Below are positions 14,961 through 23,600 of a stretch of 30,355 nucleotides of DNA, piece after piece. The position numbers and the translations under genes were made by a program. Every line of letters starts with the position of its first letter. Position 1 is the stretch's first letter. The notes beneath the pieces are model-generated. The model was not told the DNA's origin and ran no database searches. It worked only from the letters and a program-made list of their open reading frames with translations. Origin of the DNA: a virus; the IMG/VR virus record IMGVR_UViG_3300042555_001917, positions 1 to 30,355 of that record; one strand, written 5' to 3'.

Positions 14961-17900
14961 TAACTGACCTGCCTTAGCACCATAGTTTGAGTTACAGTAC
15001 TGCCTACACTCAATTGATGCGAAATTACCCAATAATCAGTATTAGATATACCTAAAGCTGTCACATTGGATATTCTAATTCTATCACCCAATTGAACCTT
15101 TGGCATTGCTATAGTGTTTATATTTAAAATAGGAACAGGTATTTGTGTTTTTGAAATAATTAATTCTGCTAATCTTTGAGCATGAACAGTGTCATTAATA
15201 AATGGGCTAGAAATATCAATATCTTTTAACCCATATTTTTTTATGCTTTCACTATTTACAGAAGATTGTTCTTTAATTTGACCATTTTTTTCTGATATCT
15301 CAACAACAACACCGGCAAGGGATGTTGAGTTTTGATATTTAGTTTTAGGATTTTCACCCTCAAGAACAACAACTTCGCCTGCTGGCACTGTGTTTGCAGT
15401 AGCTAATATCAATTCAGCCCCATAAGCATGATGAAGGAATCTTACAATTTCAGCTTGTGGTGGATCATCTATGTCTATTGATGTTATAAAAGGCTTTCTG
15501 ATATTAAAAGCCGGAGAATTATCGTATTTGATATTATAATATCTAGCTTCTCTGACTTTAGAATTATTACCGTCATTAATAATATGAGCCGCTGCTGTAG
15601 TTTGAAATTGACCTCTCTTTAATCCAGTAAAAGAAGTTTTTGTTTTTGAAGTGTATTCAATAATCTCATCTTGAATTTTGATATACCCAGACTTCAAAAA
15701 ATCAGGACTAATTGTTGATGTAACAAACACGACATTTGCTGTTGAGGTTAAATTTGCTGTTAGCGTTGTTGAAATTAAGCTTGAATTTGCTTCAGCATGC
15801 CAAAGAGGTTGCACCTTAGAGGCATTTTTTTGCAATGAAGAGATTGCAATTGTAACCTTGTTGCATTGTAATTGGACAGCATAATCTGCTGAAATAATAT
15901 GGCTACTGTCTGAAATATTTGCTTGAATATTTGCATGTTGAGGAATTGAGGATTCAAAGAATCTGTAGAAGTGTTCGTATCTTGCCTTACCCTCTTCATC
16001 AACATATGTTCTACCTAAATCCGCAAATGTAATGTCATTTATAATTTCTTGAATAGAATTATCATTGCCGTAAAGATATCCAAAAGTAGTCAATGGCTGT
16101 ATTGAAGCCTCAGAGTATCTTTCCTGAACATCAATTAGTGGAAGATACTGATTATAGATAGCAAATTCATCAATAATAAAACTTCTAATAGTGGAGGGGG
16201 CGACTTCCCCAGTCCCAGCAGTATAAGAAGCCCCTCTTCCTCCAATAGTAATATTTGTATTAGCCCAAGAAATAGGAGTACCGACAAGAGTAGTGTTTGC
16301 TTTTAATACTCCATTTACATAATAGTACATTGTTGTACCATCAAAAGTTGTAATGATATGAGAAAAATCACTTGTTGATAAAGCTGTGTTTGATGATACC
16401 GTTTCTGTAGTTACGACAGAATTAGAAAGCGTTCTTATCTTAAATCCATTTGAAGATGAATTGTTAAAAAATTCAAATCCTGTTGTTGGAGATGCATTAG
16501 CCCAATTACTAATGTATTCTCCATTGCTAGAAAAAACTCCATTATTAAACTTAGCAAAAAATTCAATTGACCATTTACCCGTATACAACGGAGATGATGA
16601 GTTTGTTAAATTAATTGATGTATGCAAAGCTGTTCTGATATATGCATTTGATTCAAGCAAAACCGCTTTATTGTTAGGGTCTGAAACAAGACCTGTCGCT
16701 TGACTTAGTTTTGGAGAAGCAATATACACACCAGAACTTCTATGGTTTACCGCATCATTATCAGTAATAACCCCTGAAGGATTTCTTGAACCAATAGAGT
16801 CAATAGCCGCAATAGTGCAGCATTCAGATGCAGGGACTAAAACATCCGCCGCTCCATTTACTGATTTATACAAATATATTTTAAAACTTGGAGTTCCGGC
16901 TGTATTGTTCCAGTTATGGAAGAATTCAATACGAATTTTTCTAGGAACACCAGCAATAAGATTAAGTGTGCTTGATTCATAGCGAGTAAAAGAAGCACTG
17001 GTTTTCCACTGATTTAAAATTAAATGGTCATCCAAGAAAACCCTTACACCACCACTTCTTACATACACAACAATTGTTTGAGAACCATTATCTTTTGGAA
17101 TATAAAATCCATCAAAAACTCCATTGTAATAATCGGTATACACAGTTGAATTCAAACCGGTAAAAGAGTAATCATCTAGTTGAACTGCGTATGCTGAGTT
17201 GGATGAAATATCTTTTGATAAAGCAATATAAGATGGAGATACAAAAGCTAGTTCGCCAAGAGCTTTATCTAACTCAGTAAGCTCTTTATCAATTGCATCC
17301 GCTTTGATATCTTTTACAGAGATATCTCTTTGATTTTCTGGCATTCCCCAGAATCTTGCTCGTAACCCAGAAGATGACACAATATCATTACCGCTACGAT
17401 CAACTGTATCTTCATTAAAAGAATACATTGCAATGGCGTTACGAGATATTGCCCCCTTTCTGTATGGACTAAGTTTTTTAATATCTTTCTTAGGGAAGTT
17501 AGCCCTCATCAATAAATTTTCAACTGCTTCTCCAACAGTAATATTTTGAATAAAGAAACCATAGCTGACAGTTCTTTCAGCAAGATATTTTGACCAATCT
17601 TGTAAACTAGCTGACACAGACATATCCCCAGATTTTGAATTCCACTCATCAACATAGAAAGTTCCATTTTTAACATATTCATAAATATCAAATTTAACAA
17701 CTGCATTTATGGAATGCGATTTGGCAACAGACCCGCCATATCCTCTAGAAACAATATTAAGCGTGGAACTACCAGATGTGCCGGAGCACAATACATACTC
17801 TTCATTTTGAGTATTTTCATCAATAACAACAACAAAATAATTCCCAGCACCGCCAGAAGAAAACACGCTAACATCATTCACTGTAGCTGTAGTTGTAGTT

Positions 17901-18895
17901 GTGTTCATATTGGCTTTTAAGAAAGTTTCAAGATATTGGCTATTGATATAATCAGTAGTTGGTTTTTTAATTCTCCAACCTGTATATATTTCTACTTTTA
18001 AATCTTTTTGTATATATTTGCCAAAATCAGAAGTGGAATCAAATACATTAAACTTCTTACCTGTGTTATCAAAACTAATATCAGCAGATGCAATTTCCGA
18101 TCCGCCAATAGGCATACTGGTGGAATGAACATCTCTTGCTCTAGCGATTGAGTAATCTTGCACATAGTCGCTCATATCAAGCTGGTACAGAGGAACAATT
18201 TCTTGAATCCTTGCGTAATCAGTTGGGTTTTTTGTGCTATGCACAGTAACTTTAATTTTAGTTATATTCTGTGTAGATAAAGCAGTCGAGATAAAATGGT
18301 CTTGATAATACGAGCCATTTGCAATCCGGCCAGTTTCTGAAAGGACAAGGGTATTGGCATTGTAAGCCTCTAGGGTATAATCAGATATCTGGCCATACAA
18401 CTCCGAAGTAATGATTCTAACTTTGTTAACTTTTCTTTCATCAAAAACCGCTTGAACATAAGGGGCTGTAGTGAATGTATAACCAGAGTATGTATTGGAA
18501 GTATTGGCTGTGCTTGCAGTGTTTGACCACCACCCGAACTCCAAAGAGCTTCCGATATGAGTATTTGATAGATCGCTGGTTGTTAAAGAAGGCATAGCAT
18601 AATAGCTACCATCTGCTCTTATAACATCGCCATCCTCATCCTTAGCCCCAGCTACACCCCATGTAAAAGACTGTCTCTCTATGCCATTAAAAGCTTCTGA
18701 CTTACTAAAATAAAACCCGCGATTGGGGTAAGATGTGTTAGAATAATCATCGTTAGTAGTTACTACTAAATTACTTAAGTGTCTACTGTCAAGCCAATTT
18801 ACAATAATTTTTGGTTTAACTTTCTGACCCTTTGCAACAATAGAATTGTTAAAGTCAGATGAAATAGTATTACCGTAATATCCTGTTGTTAACAT
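14960..18895 (-). CDS. Tail-tip hub protein with F5/8-, PA14- and LamG-like domains
   Basis: This 1311-residue protein is encoded after the tape measure and two tip proteins, where the central hub (Tal) sits. The N-terminal third has a discoidin-like jelly roll (about 115-240) and a strand motif ending IVSRGYGGSVAKSHS (about 322-404). That motif recurs as YIKIQDEIIEY...FTGLKRGQF near 1050-1110. A PA14-like domain spans about 555-680 (GVRVFLDDHLILNQWK). A LamG/concanavalin-like domain spans about 745-930 (WSIEFFAKF, HIITTFDGTTMYYYVNG, IIDEFAIYN). The C-terminal hub core includes PKVQLGDRIRISN. PA14 and LamG folds bind carbohydrates, suggesting receptor attachment. No hydrolase motif was seen. 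The ATG at 18895 overlaps the previous stop by one base (TAATG). Confidence 0.82.
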   Translation of the reverse strand: MLTTGYYGNTISSDFNNSIVAKGQKVKPKIIVNWLDSRHLSNLVVTTNDDYSNTSYPNRGFYFSKSEAFNGIERQSFTWGVAGAKDEDGDVIRADGSYYAMPSLTTSDLSNTHIGSSLEFGWWSNTASTANTSNTYSGYTFTTAPYVQAVFDERKVNKVRIITSELYGQISDYTLEAYNANTLVLSETGRIANGSYYQDHFISTALSTQNITKIKVTVHSTKNPTDYARIQEIVPLYQLDMSDYVQDYSIARARDVHSTSMPIGGSEIASADISFDNTGKKFNVFDSTSDFGKYIQKDLKVEIYTGWRIKKPTTDYINSQYLETFLKANMNTTTTTATVNDVSVFSSGGAGNYFVVVIDENTQNEEYVLCSGTSGSSTLNIVSRGYGGSVAKSHSINAVVKFDIYEYVKNGTFYVDEWNSKSGDMSVSASLQDWSKYLAERTVSYGFFIQNITVGEAVENLLMRANFPKKDIKKLSPYRKGAISRNAIAMYSFNEDTVDRSGNDIVSSSGLRARFWGMPENQRDISVKDIKADAIDKELTELDKALGELAFVSPSYIALSKDISSNSAYAVQLDDYSFTGLNSTVYTDYYNGVFDGFYIPKDNGSQTIVVYVRSGGVRVFLDDHLILNQWKTSASFTRYESSTLNLIAGVPRKIRIEFFHNWNNTAGTPSFKIYLYKSVNGAADVLVPASECCTIAAIDSIGSRNPSGVITDNDAVNHRSSGVYIASPKLSQATGLVSDPNNKAVLLESNAYIRTALHTSINLTNSSSPLYTGKWSIEFFAKFNNGVFSSNGEYISNWANASPTTGFEFFNNSSSNGFKIRTLSNSVVTTETVSSNTALSTSDFSHIITTFDGTTMYYYVNGVLKANTTLVGTPISWANTNITIGGRGASYTAGTGEVAPSTIRSFIIDEFAIYNQYLPLIDVQERYSEASIQPLTTFGYLYGNDNSIQEIINDITFADLGRTYVDEEGKARYEHFYRFFESSIPQHANIQANISDSSHIISADYAVQLQCNKVTIAISSLQKNASKVQPLWHAEANSSLISTTLTANLTSTANVVFVTSTISPDFLKSGYIKIQDEIIEYTSKTKTSFTGLKRGQFQTTAAAHIINDGNNSKVREARYYNIKYDNSPAFNIRKPFITSIDIDDPPQAEIVRFLHHAYGAELILATANTVPAGEVVVLEGENPKTKYQNSTSLAGVVVEISEKNGQIKEQSSVNSESIKKYGLKDIDISSPFINDTVHAQRLAELIISKTQIPVPILNINTIAMPKVQLGDRIRISNVTALGISNTDYWVISHQLSVGSTVTQTMVLRQVS

Positions 18896-20220
18896 TAAGC
18901 TTCCTCTAATACCATATTACACGAAAAATAGTATGATTCGCTTGATAAATCTCTTCTAATTAAAGTTTCACTATAACTTGTTATAAAAACATCAATATCA
19001 TCTTCTGTATATGGAGTAACGCCATTAACATCTTGATTGATGATTGTCAAACTATGCACATCTGAATCCTGGGCAATTTGTTTTAAGAAATTTCTAGATT
19101 CTCTTAAATCAACTGTAAAACTTGCTTCGTTGGGGATAAAAGACCAATCAAGATTAAATGTTCTTTTTGCACCTTTTGATGCAGATGTATTTTTGTAGTA
19201 TCGGGATACATTGCCCTGCCAGTTTTCATTTTCAATAAATTTAGGTGTTGCGTTAATAGCAAAAGTTCTTGTTTGATTAGTCAATGACTTATTATCAAGT
19301 AATAATAGATTTCTTATAATAGTGTTATCGGAAACAACATTGGCGCTAAATCTAATTGGCTTAACTACAATATTAGTGTTGTTTAGAACATTAATTCTAA
19401 TTGTAGCTAAGAATATTCTTCCAGCAGTTGTAAGGTTTACTGTTCCAGATAGCGCTGCGTTCAGGAATGAAATCTTGCCAATTGTACTTACAGCATTAGA
19501 TTGAACCGACAAAGCAGACACTGCACGAGCTTGTTTTATAATTGATGTATTAGCTAGAGTCACATCGCCACTAACAGTGGAGTTAGAGATAGCAATTTTT
19601 GTAACATTAATAGTGATATCTGATGCTGCAGCTCCAGCGGTTTCATCAAGTTCACCAAATGCAATTTTTTGCATTTCAACAGTAACGCTAACATTACTAG
19701 AAATAGCTACAGTTCCATCTTGTCTTTCAAAGACAGCTAATAATTCAACATCTAGCAATCCAGAAATATTCACAACGGCTTGTGCTGTTTTGACAATACT
19801 TGTTGTTACATTAACTGAGCTATCGTTTATCGCAGAAACGCTAAACGCAATTTTTTCTGAATCAAATGACGCTACAACATCACCACTTTGAACAGATGAA
19901 GCTAGGGCTATCTTCTCTATATCTGTGGACACAACCGTAGAGCCGGCAATATTACTTGCAGAGCGTGCAAATTTTGTTATTGAGACAACAACATCAGAAG
20001 AAATATTAATATTTGACAACGCATCTTGTCTTTCAAAGACTGCATTAAGTGTTGTATCAAGAGCGCCAGAAATGCTAATTTGAGCAAAAGCTGTTTTAAT
20101 AAAAATGGCACTTACATTGCTAGTGATATCTATGGATGCATCAATGATGACATAATCATCTGCTCTATAAAAATCTATACCAGAATTAAGTGGTTCAGAA
20201 AAACTAAAATAGCTTTCCAT
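18895..20220 (-). CDS. Tail-tip protein with ~20-residue tandem repeats and a shared C-terminal domain
   Basis: The 441-residue product has two parts. Residues ~27-297 hold about a dozen degenerate repeats of 19-24 residues. The consensus is roughly ISGxVxVxxxxxKIAxxxx; AVFERQD occurs twice, and KIA, KTA or KIS many times. Alternating hydrophobics suggest a beta-strand stack or solenoid. Residues ~300-441 form a domain shared with the 138-residue protein encoded just upstream: both end in a near-identical SYSETLIRRDL segment, followed by aromatic strands. The gene therefore looks like a duplicate of its neighbour into which a repeat array was inserted. The likely role is a distal tail (Dit-like) ring or tip component; no sequence family is certain. 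The ATG at 20220 directly follows the upstream stop. Confidence 0.75.
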   Translation of the reverse strand: MESYFSFSEPLNSGIDFYRADDYVIIDASIDITSNVSAIFIKTAFAQISISGALDTTLNAVFERQDALSNINISSDVVVSITKFARSASNIAGSTVVSTDIEKIALASSVQSGDVVASFDSEKIAFSVSAINDSSVNVTTSIVKTAQAVVNISGLLDVELLAVFERQDGTVAISSNVSVTVEMQKIAFGELDETAGAAASDITINVTKIAISNSTVSGDVTLANTSIIKQARAVSALSVQSNAVSTIGKISFLNAALSGTVNLTTAGRIFLATIRINVLNNTNIVVKPIRFSANVVSDNTIIRNLLLLDNKSLTNQTRTFAINATPKFIENENWQGNVSRYYKNTSASKGAKRTFNLDWSFIPNEASFTVDLRESRNFLKQIAQDSDVHSLTIINQDVNGVTPYTEDDIDVFITSYSETLIRRDLSSESYYFSCNMVLEEA

Positions 20221-20637
20221 TTAAGCCTCTTTAAAACTTATAGTCACATCATAATAAGAACACTGAGATGTTAAATCCCTTCTTATCAGAGTTTCGCTAT
20301 AAGACTCCACATATACTGTAGTTGTATAAAAATTTTCTTCCGGATCAAGTTTGATTGATAACGAAACACTTGCTGGGGTCATAGCGATAGAATATAAATA
20401 ATCACGCCCTCTTCTGCCATCTACGGTATGTGTCTGTAAAGATGGAAGATATGTAAAATTAAAATTATATAAATTTTTATTATTCCTGATATACCTTTTT
20501 TTATCCCCGTTGATTAATTCAATATCATTAGCACTAATAGCTGTACCGCCATCAAATTTTCTATTATGCTCTGTAATCTCAAACCCGTTTAATTTTACAA
20601 GATGAGTTATTGTGGTTTGTTGATTTTGAATACTCAT
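20221..20637 (-). CDS. Distal tail-like protein (short paralog)
   Basis: This 138-residue protein directly follows the tape measure gene, where many siphoviruses encode the distal tail protein. It is a compact beta-strand protein: THLVKLNGFEITEH, FNFTYLPSLQTHTVDGRRG, and VYVESYSETLIRRDLTS near the C-terminus. The last ~85 residues align with the C-terminus of the next protein, so the two are paralogs. It has no repeat array. The ATG at 20635-20637 overlaps the tape measure stop as TAATG, indicating coupling. A tail-tip structural role is likely; whether it forms the Dit ring itself is inference. Confidence 0.68.
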   Translation of the reverse strand: MSIQNQQTTITHLVKLNGFEITEHNRKFDGGTAISANDIELINGDKKRYIRNNKNLYNFNFTYLPSLQTHTVDGRRGRDYLYSIAMTPASVSLSIKLDPEENFYTTTVYVESYSETLIRRDLTSQCSYYDVTISFKEA

Positions 20638-23600
20638 TACATTCCCTGGTTGATTCCGTTATATGTGGTAAATGATCTTGTTTCATTTCCAGCATTTTTT
20701 TGCATGCGAGGAAGGATGTTGATGTTATAGTCTTTCATCATTCCCTTAAACCATTCTTCTTCTCCAATAAATGTATCAACATTAATATTGACAGTTGAAA
20801 CGCTAGATGTTTGACCAGAACCAGAATACGATGGGGAGCCAGATGGAGCAGTAAATTTTGCATTATTAATATTTCGGATTGCGCTAATACCACCATTAAA
20901 AATTAATGGAACAGGCATTGAATTCATTTTTGGAACATACCCGCCTTTTTTAAATGATGGAGTGTTATTTACACTTCCTTTTTCAGAAACATATCCACCT
21001 TTTTTAAATTTAGGCATCATGTTGTTATTGATTTTTTCCAAAGCAAAAACGCCTATCCTCTTAACAGCTTTAGCGTTAAGGACATATTCTCCGCCATGCA
21101 GTAACGCAGGCACTCCTTGAGTTTCTGGAGCTGGAATGTATCCACCTTCTTTAAAACCTGGTTTTACCTGAGTAGCTTTAGGTATAAAGATACTATAATT
21201 AGGTTGATTTAAATTATATTTATTTTCTGGAACACGACCACGATCTAAATTTTGAGCAATTAATTTTTGACCAGCGTTTACAATTGGTGTAATTTGTTTT
21301 TGTAATGCCAGATTTGCTAAATATGAATCCGCTGTTTTACTACCCATCGGGTTAACCATATTTTTAACATTTCCTGTATACCCAGCAGCAGCACCGCCTC
21401 CACCGCCACCCGCAGCGGCATCATTTGCAGCATCAATAGCGGCTTTAAGCTGTATGTATTTTAAAATTGCTGGATCAAGATTCGCAGCCATTTTGTCCAT
21501 CAATGCTTTATTCAATTCAAGAGTATTTTCAAAATCCCTTAACATAGCAAGGTTGCCATCTTTGATTGCTTGATTGAACACTGCCGTTGGGTCAGCTTCA
21601 TCAAATGCTTTCTTAAATGGAGCTAAGAATGCTTCTTGAACATCTACTAAAATTGCATCTTTTGCCGTTGTGAAATTACCATGCAAATCAGTTGTGATTG
21701 CACCAAACGCTTCCACAACAGCCGGACCACCCTCACCCATCTTGTCGCCAATGCTTGTGAGCATTCCAAGAGTAACGCCAATAATAGTATTCTCTGATGG
21801 ATCAGAACCAAGACCATATTTGGATTGCGCTTCAGCTACCAATAGATCAAGACTTGTAGAGAATGCCCCAACAACCTTGTTCGGCATTTTATCACCAATT
21901 GTTGTAACAAAATTTTCAAACATGGTTCCAAAATCTTCATTCATTTTTGTTGAAGAAGTATTCGCAAGAGTCTCTAACTCTTTTTGCATTACAGTATATT
22001 GCTCAATTGTTACTGGACCAATCTTGATTATGTCAGCAGCAGCTTTCTGGAATGCTTCAATTTGAAGGTCAAAAAGCTCTCCAGCTTTTTCCTTAGCCTC
22101 AGCAATTGCTTCTCTAAGCGCAGCAAGATTTTCTGCTGCTAAATCTTTTCTTCGGCTATCAACAAGAGAAACTTCATCCGCAACAGAGCTTTTCTCTGTT
22201 CCTTGTTGCTCAAGGTCAAGCATACGAGCATCATCAACACGACCTTCGTAGATAGCAAGAGCACGGTTACGAATGTAATTAGCACGATTTAAATCTCTGT
22301 CATCAAGAATCTTTCTTAGATTCTGTTGATATTCTTTTGTCTTTGTTAATGACTCTTCTGCTTTTTCTAACTTCTCAAGAGTCTTAAGTTGAACATCAAA
22401 TACTTTAAGACCAGCTTCTTTTTGTTTTTTCATTGCCGCAACAGTTGCGTCAATCATCTTGTCTAATGCCGATTTAAATGCATCACGAACATAATCTTGC
22501 AACTTTTGAGCAGCTTCTTTTATGCCATCTTTAATTGCTTTACCGGCTTTGTCACCAGCTTCTCCAGCAGCATCACCCATAGCGTTAGCAATCGCTTCTC
22601 CACCGGCTTCGCCTACTTCTTTACCAGCATCTACGATATTATCCTTAGCGCCAAAAATTGCTCCGGTACTTGACTTCATTCCTTTAGATGTACCTTTTTC
22701 TAATCCACTCTTAAGAGTTGTTCCTATTTTAGTTACAGCTTTCTTAGCAAAATCACCAGCAGCGTCAATACCCCCAATAATTCCACCTTGAATAGCCTTA
22801 CTAGCGCCTTTAACAGAACTGCTTATAGAAGAAACACCGCTTCTTATTTTTTTAGCAAGACCGTCAAGACCGACTTTATCAAGAAGATTTGCAGCGCCGT
22901 TAGCAAGTGAAGTTATGGCACTTAGATACATGTCAATTACTTTATTTAACATAAGGAAAAATATGTTTACAACAGCTTTTGCCATACCAGTAATAATAGA
23001 AATACTTGCATTAGCGACCATCATCCAAACATTAACAAACATCTTCCCAATATTCGCTAAAGCCGCAACTAAGAACCCAAACGCAGCTTTCCATTTTCCT
23101 TGAAATATACTAACCACAGCCATAACAGCATTTGCAATTGCCTGGAATATTGGGCGAACAACATTGTAGAGTAAATCTGATATCAGGTCTCCCAAGAATG
23201 TTATAACAGGTGCTAGTTTTGCAAATATTGAACCAATACCATTTGCGGCACTTTCGCCAGCATCTTCGCCTTTGCCGAACATTCCAAACAAATCAAGAAT
23301 AGGCCTAATCACTTCACCTATTGCATATTTAATTTTTCCAAAAGCAGTAGATATTGCATCAAGCGCAGGTTTTGCTCCGGCTTTAAATTTGTCCATATTT
23401 TTCATTACAGCCATAACAGCCACTGCAATTACTAGAAGTATTGCCCCAATACCAGACGCAATCATTGTCATTCTTAAAATCTTCATTGCAGTATTTGCAA
23501 ATTTAATTCCTTTTACAAATCCCATTACTGCAACACGAGCTTTGGCAAATCCACCTTGCGCGGCTAAAGGGTATAATTTATTTTGGGCATCAAGAGCTGC

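Noticed and set aside
14960-15032. Longer start (TTG) for the tail fibre giving 24 extra residues
   Set aside because: It would overlap the hub gene by 73 bases. The ATG at 14960 makes a TAATG junction like the neighbouring genes, and the peptide from there looks like a fibre N-terminus.
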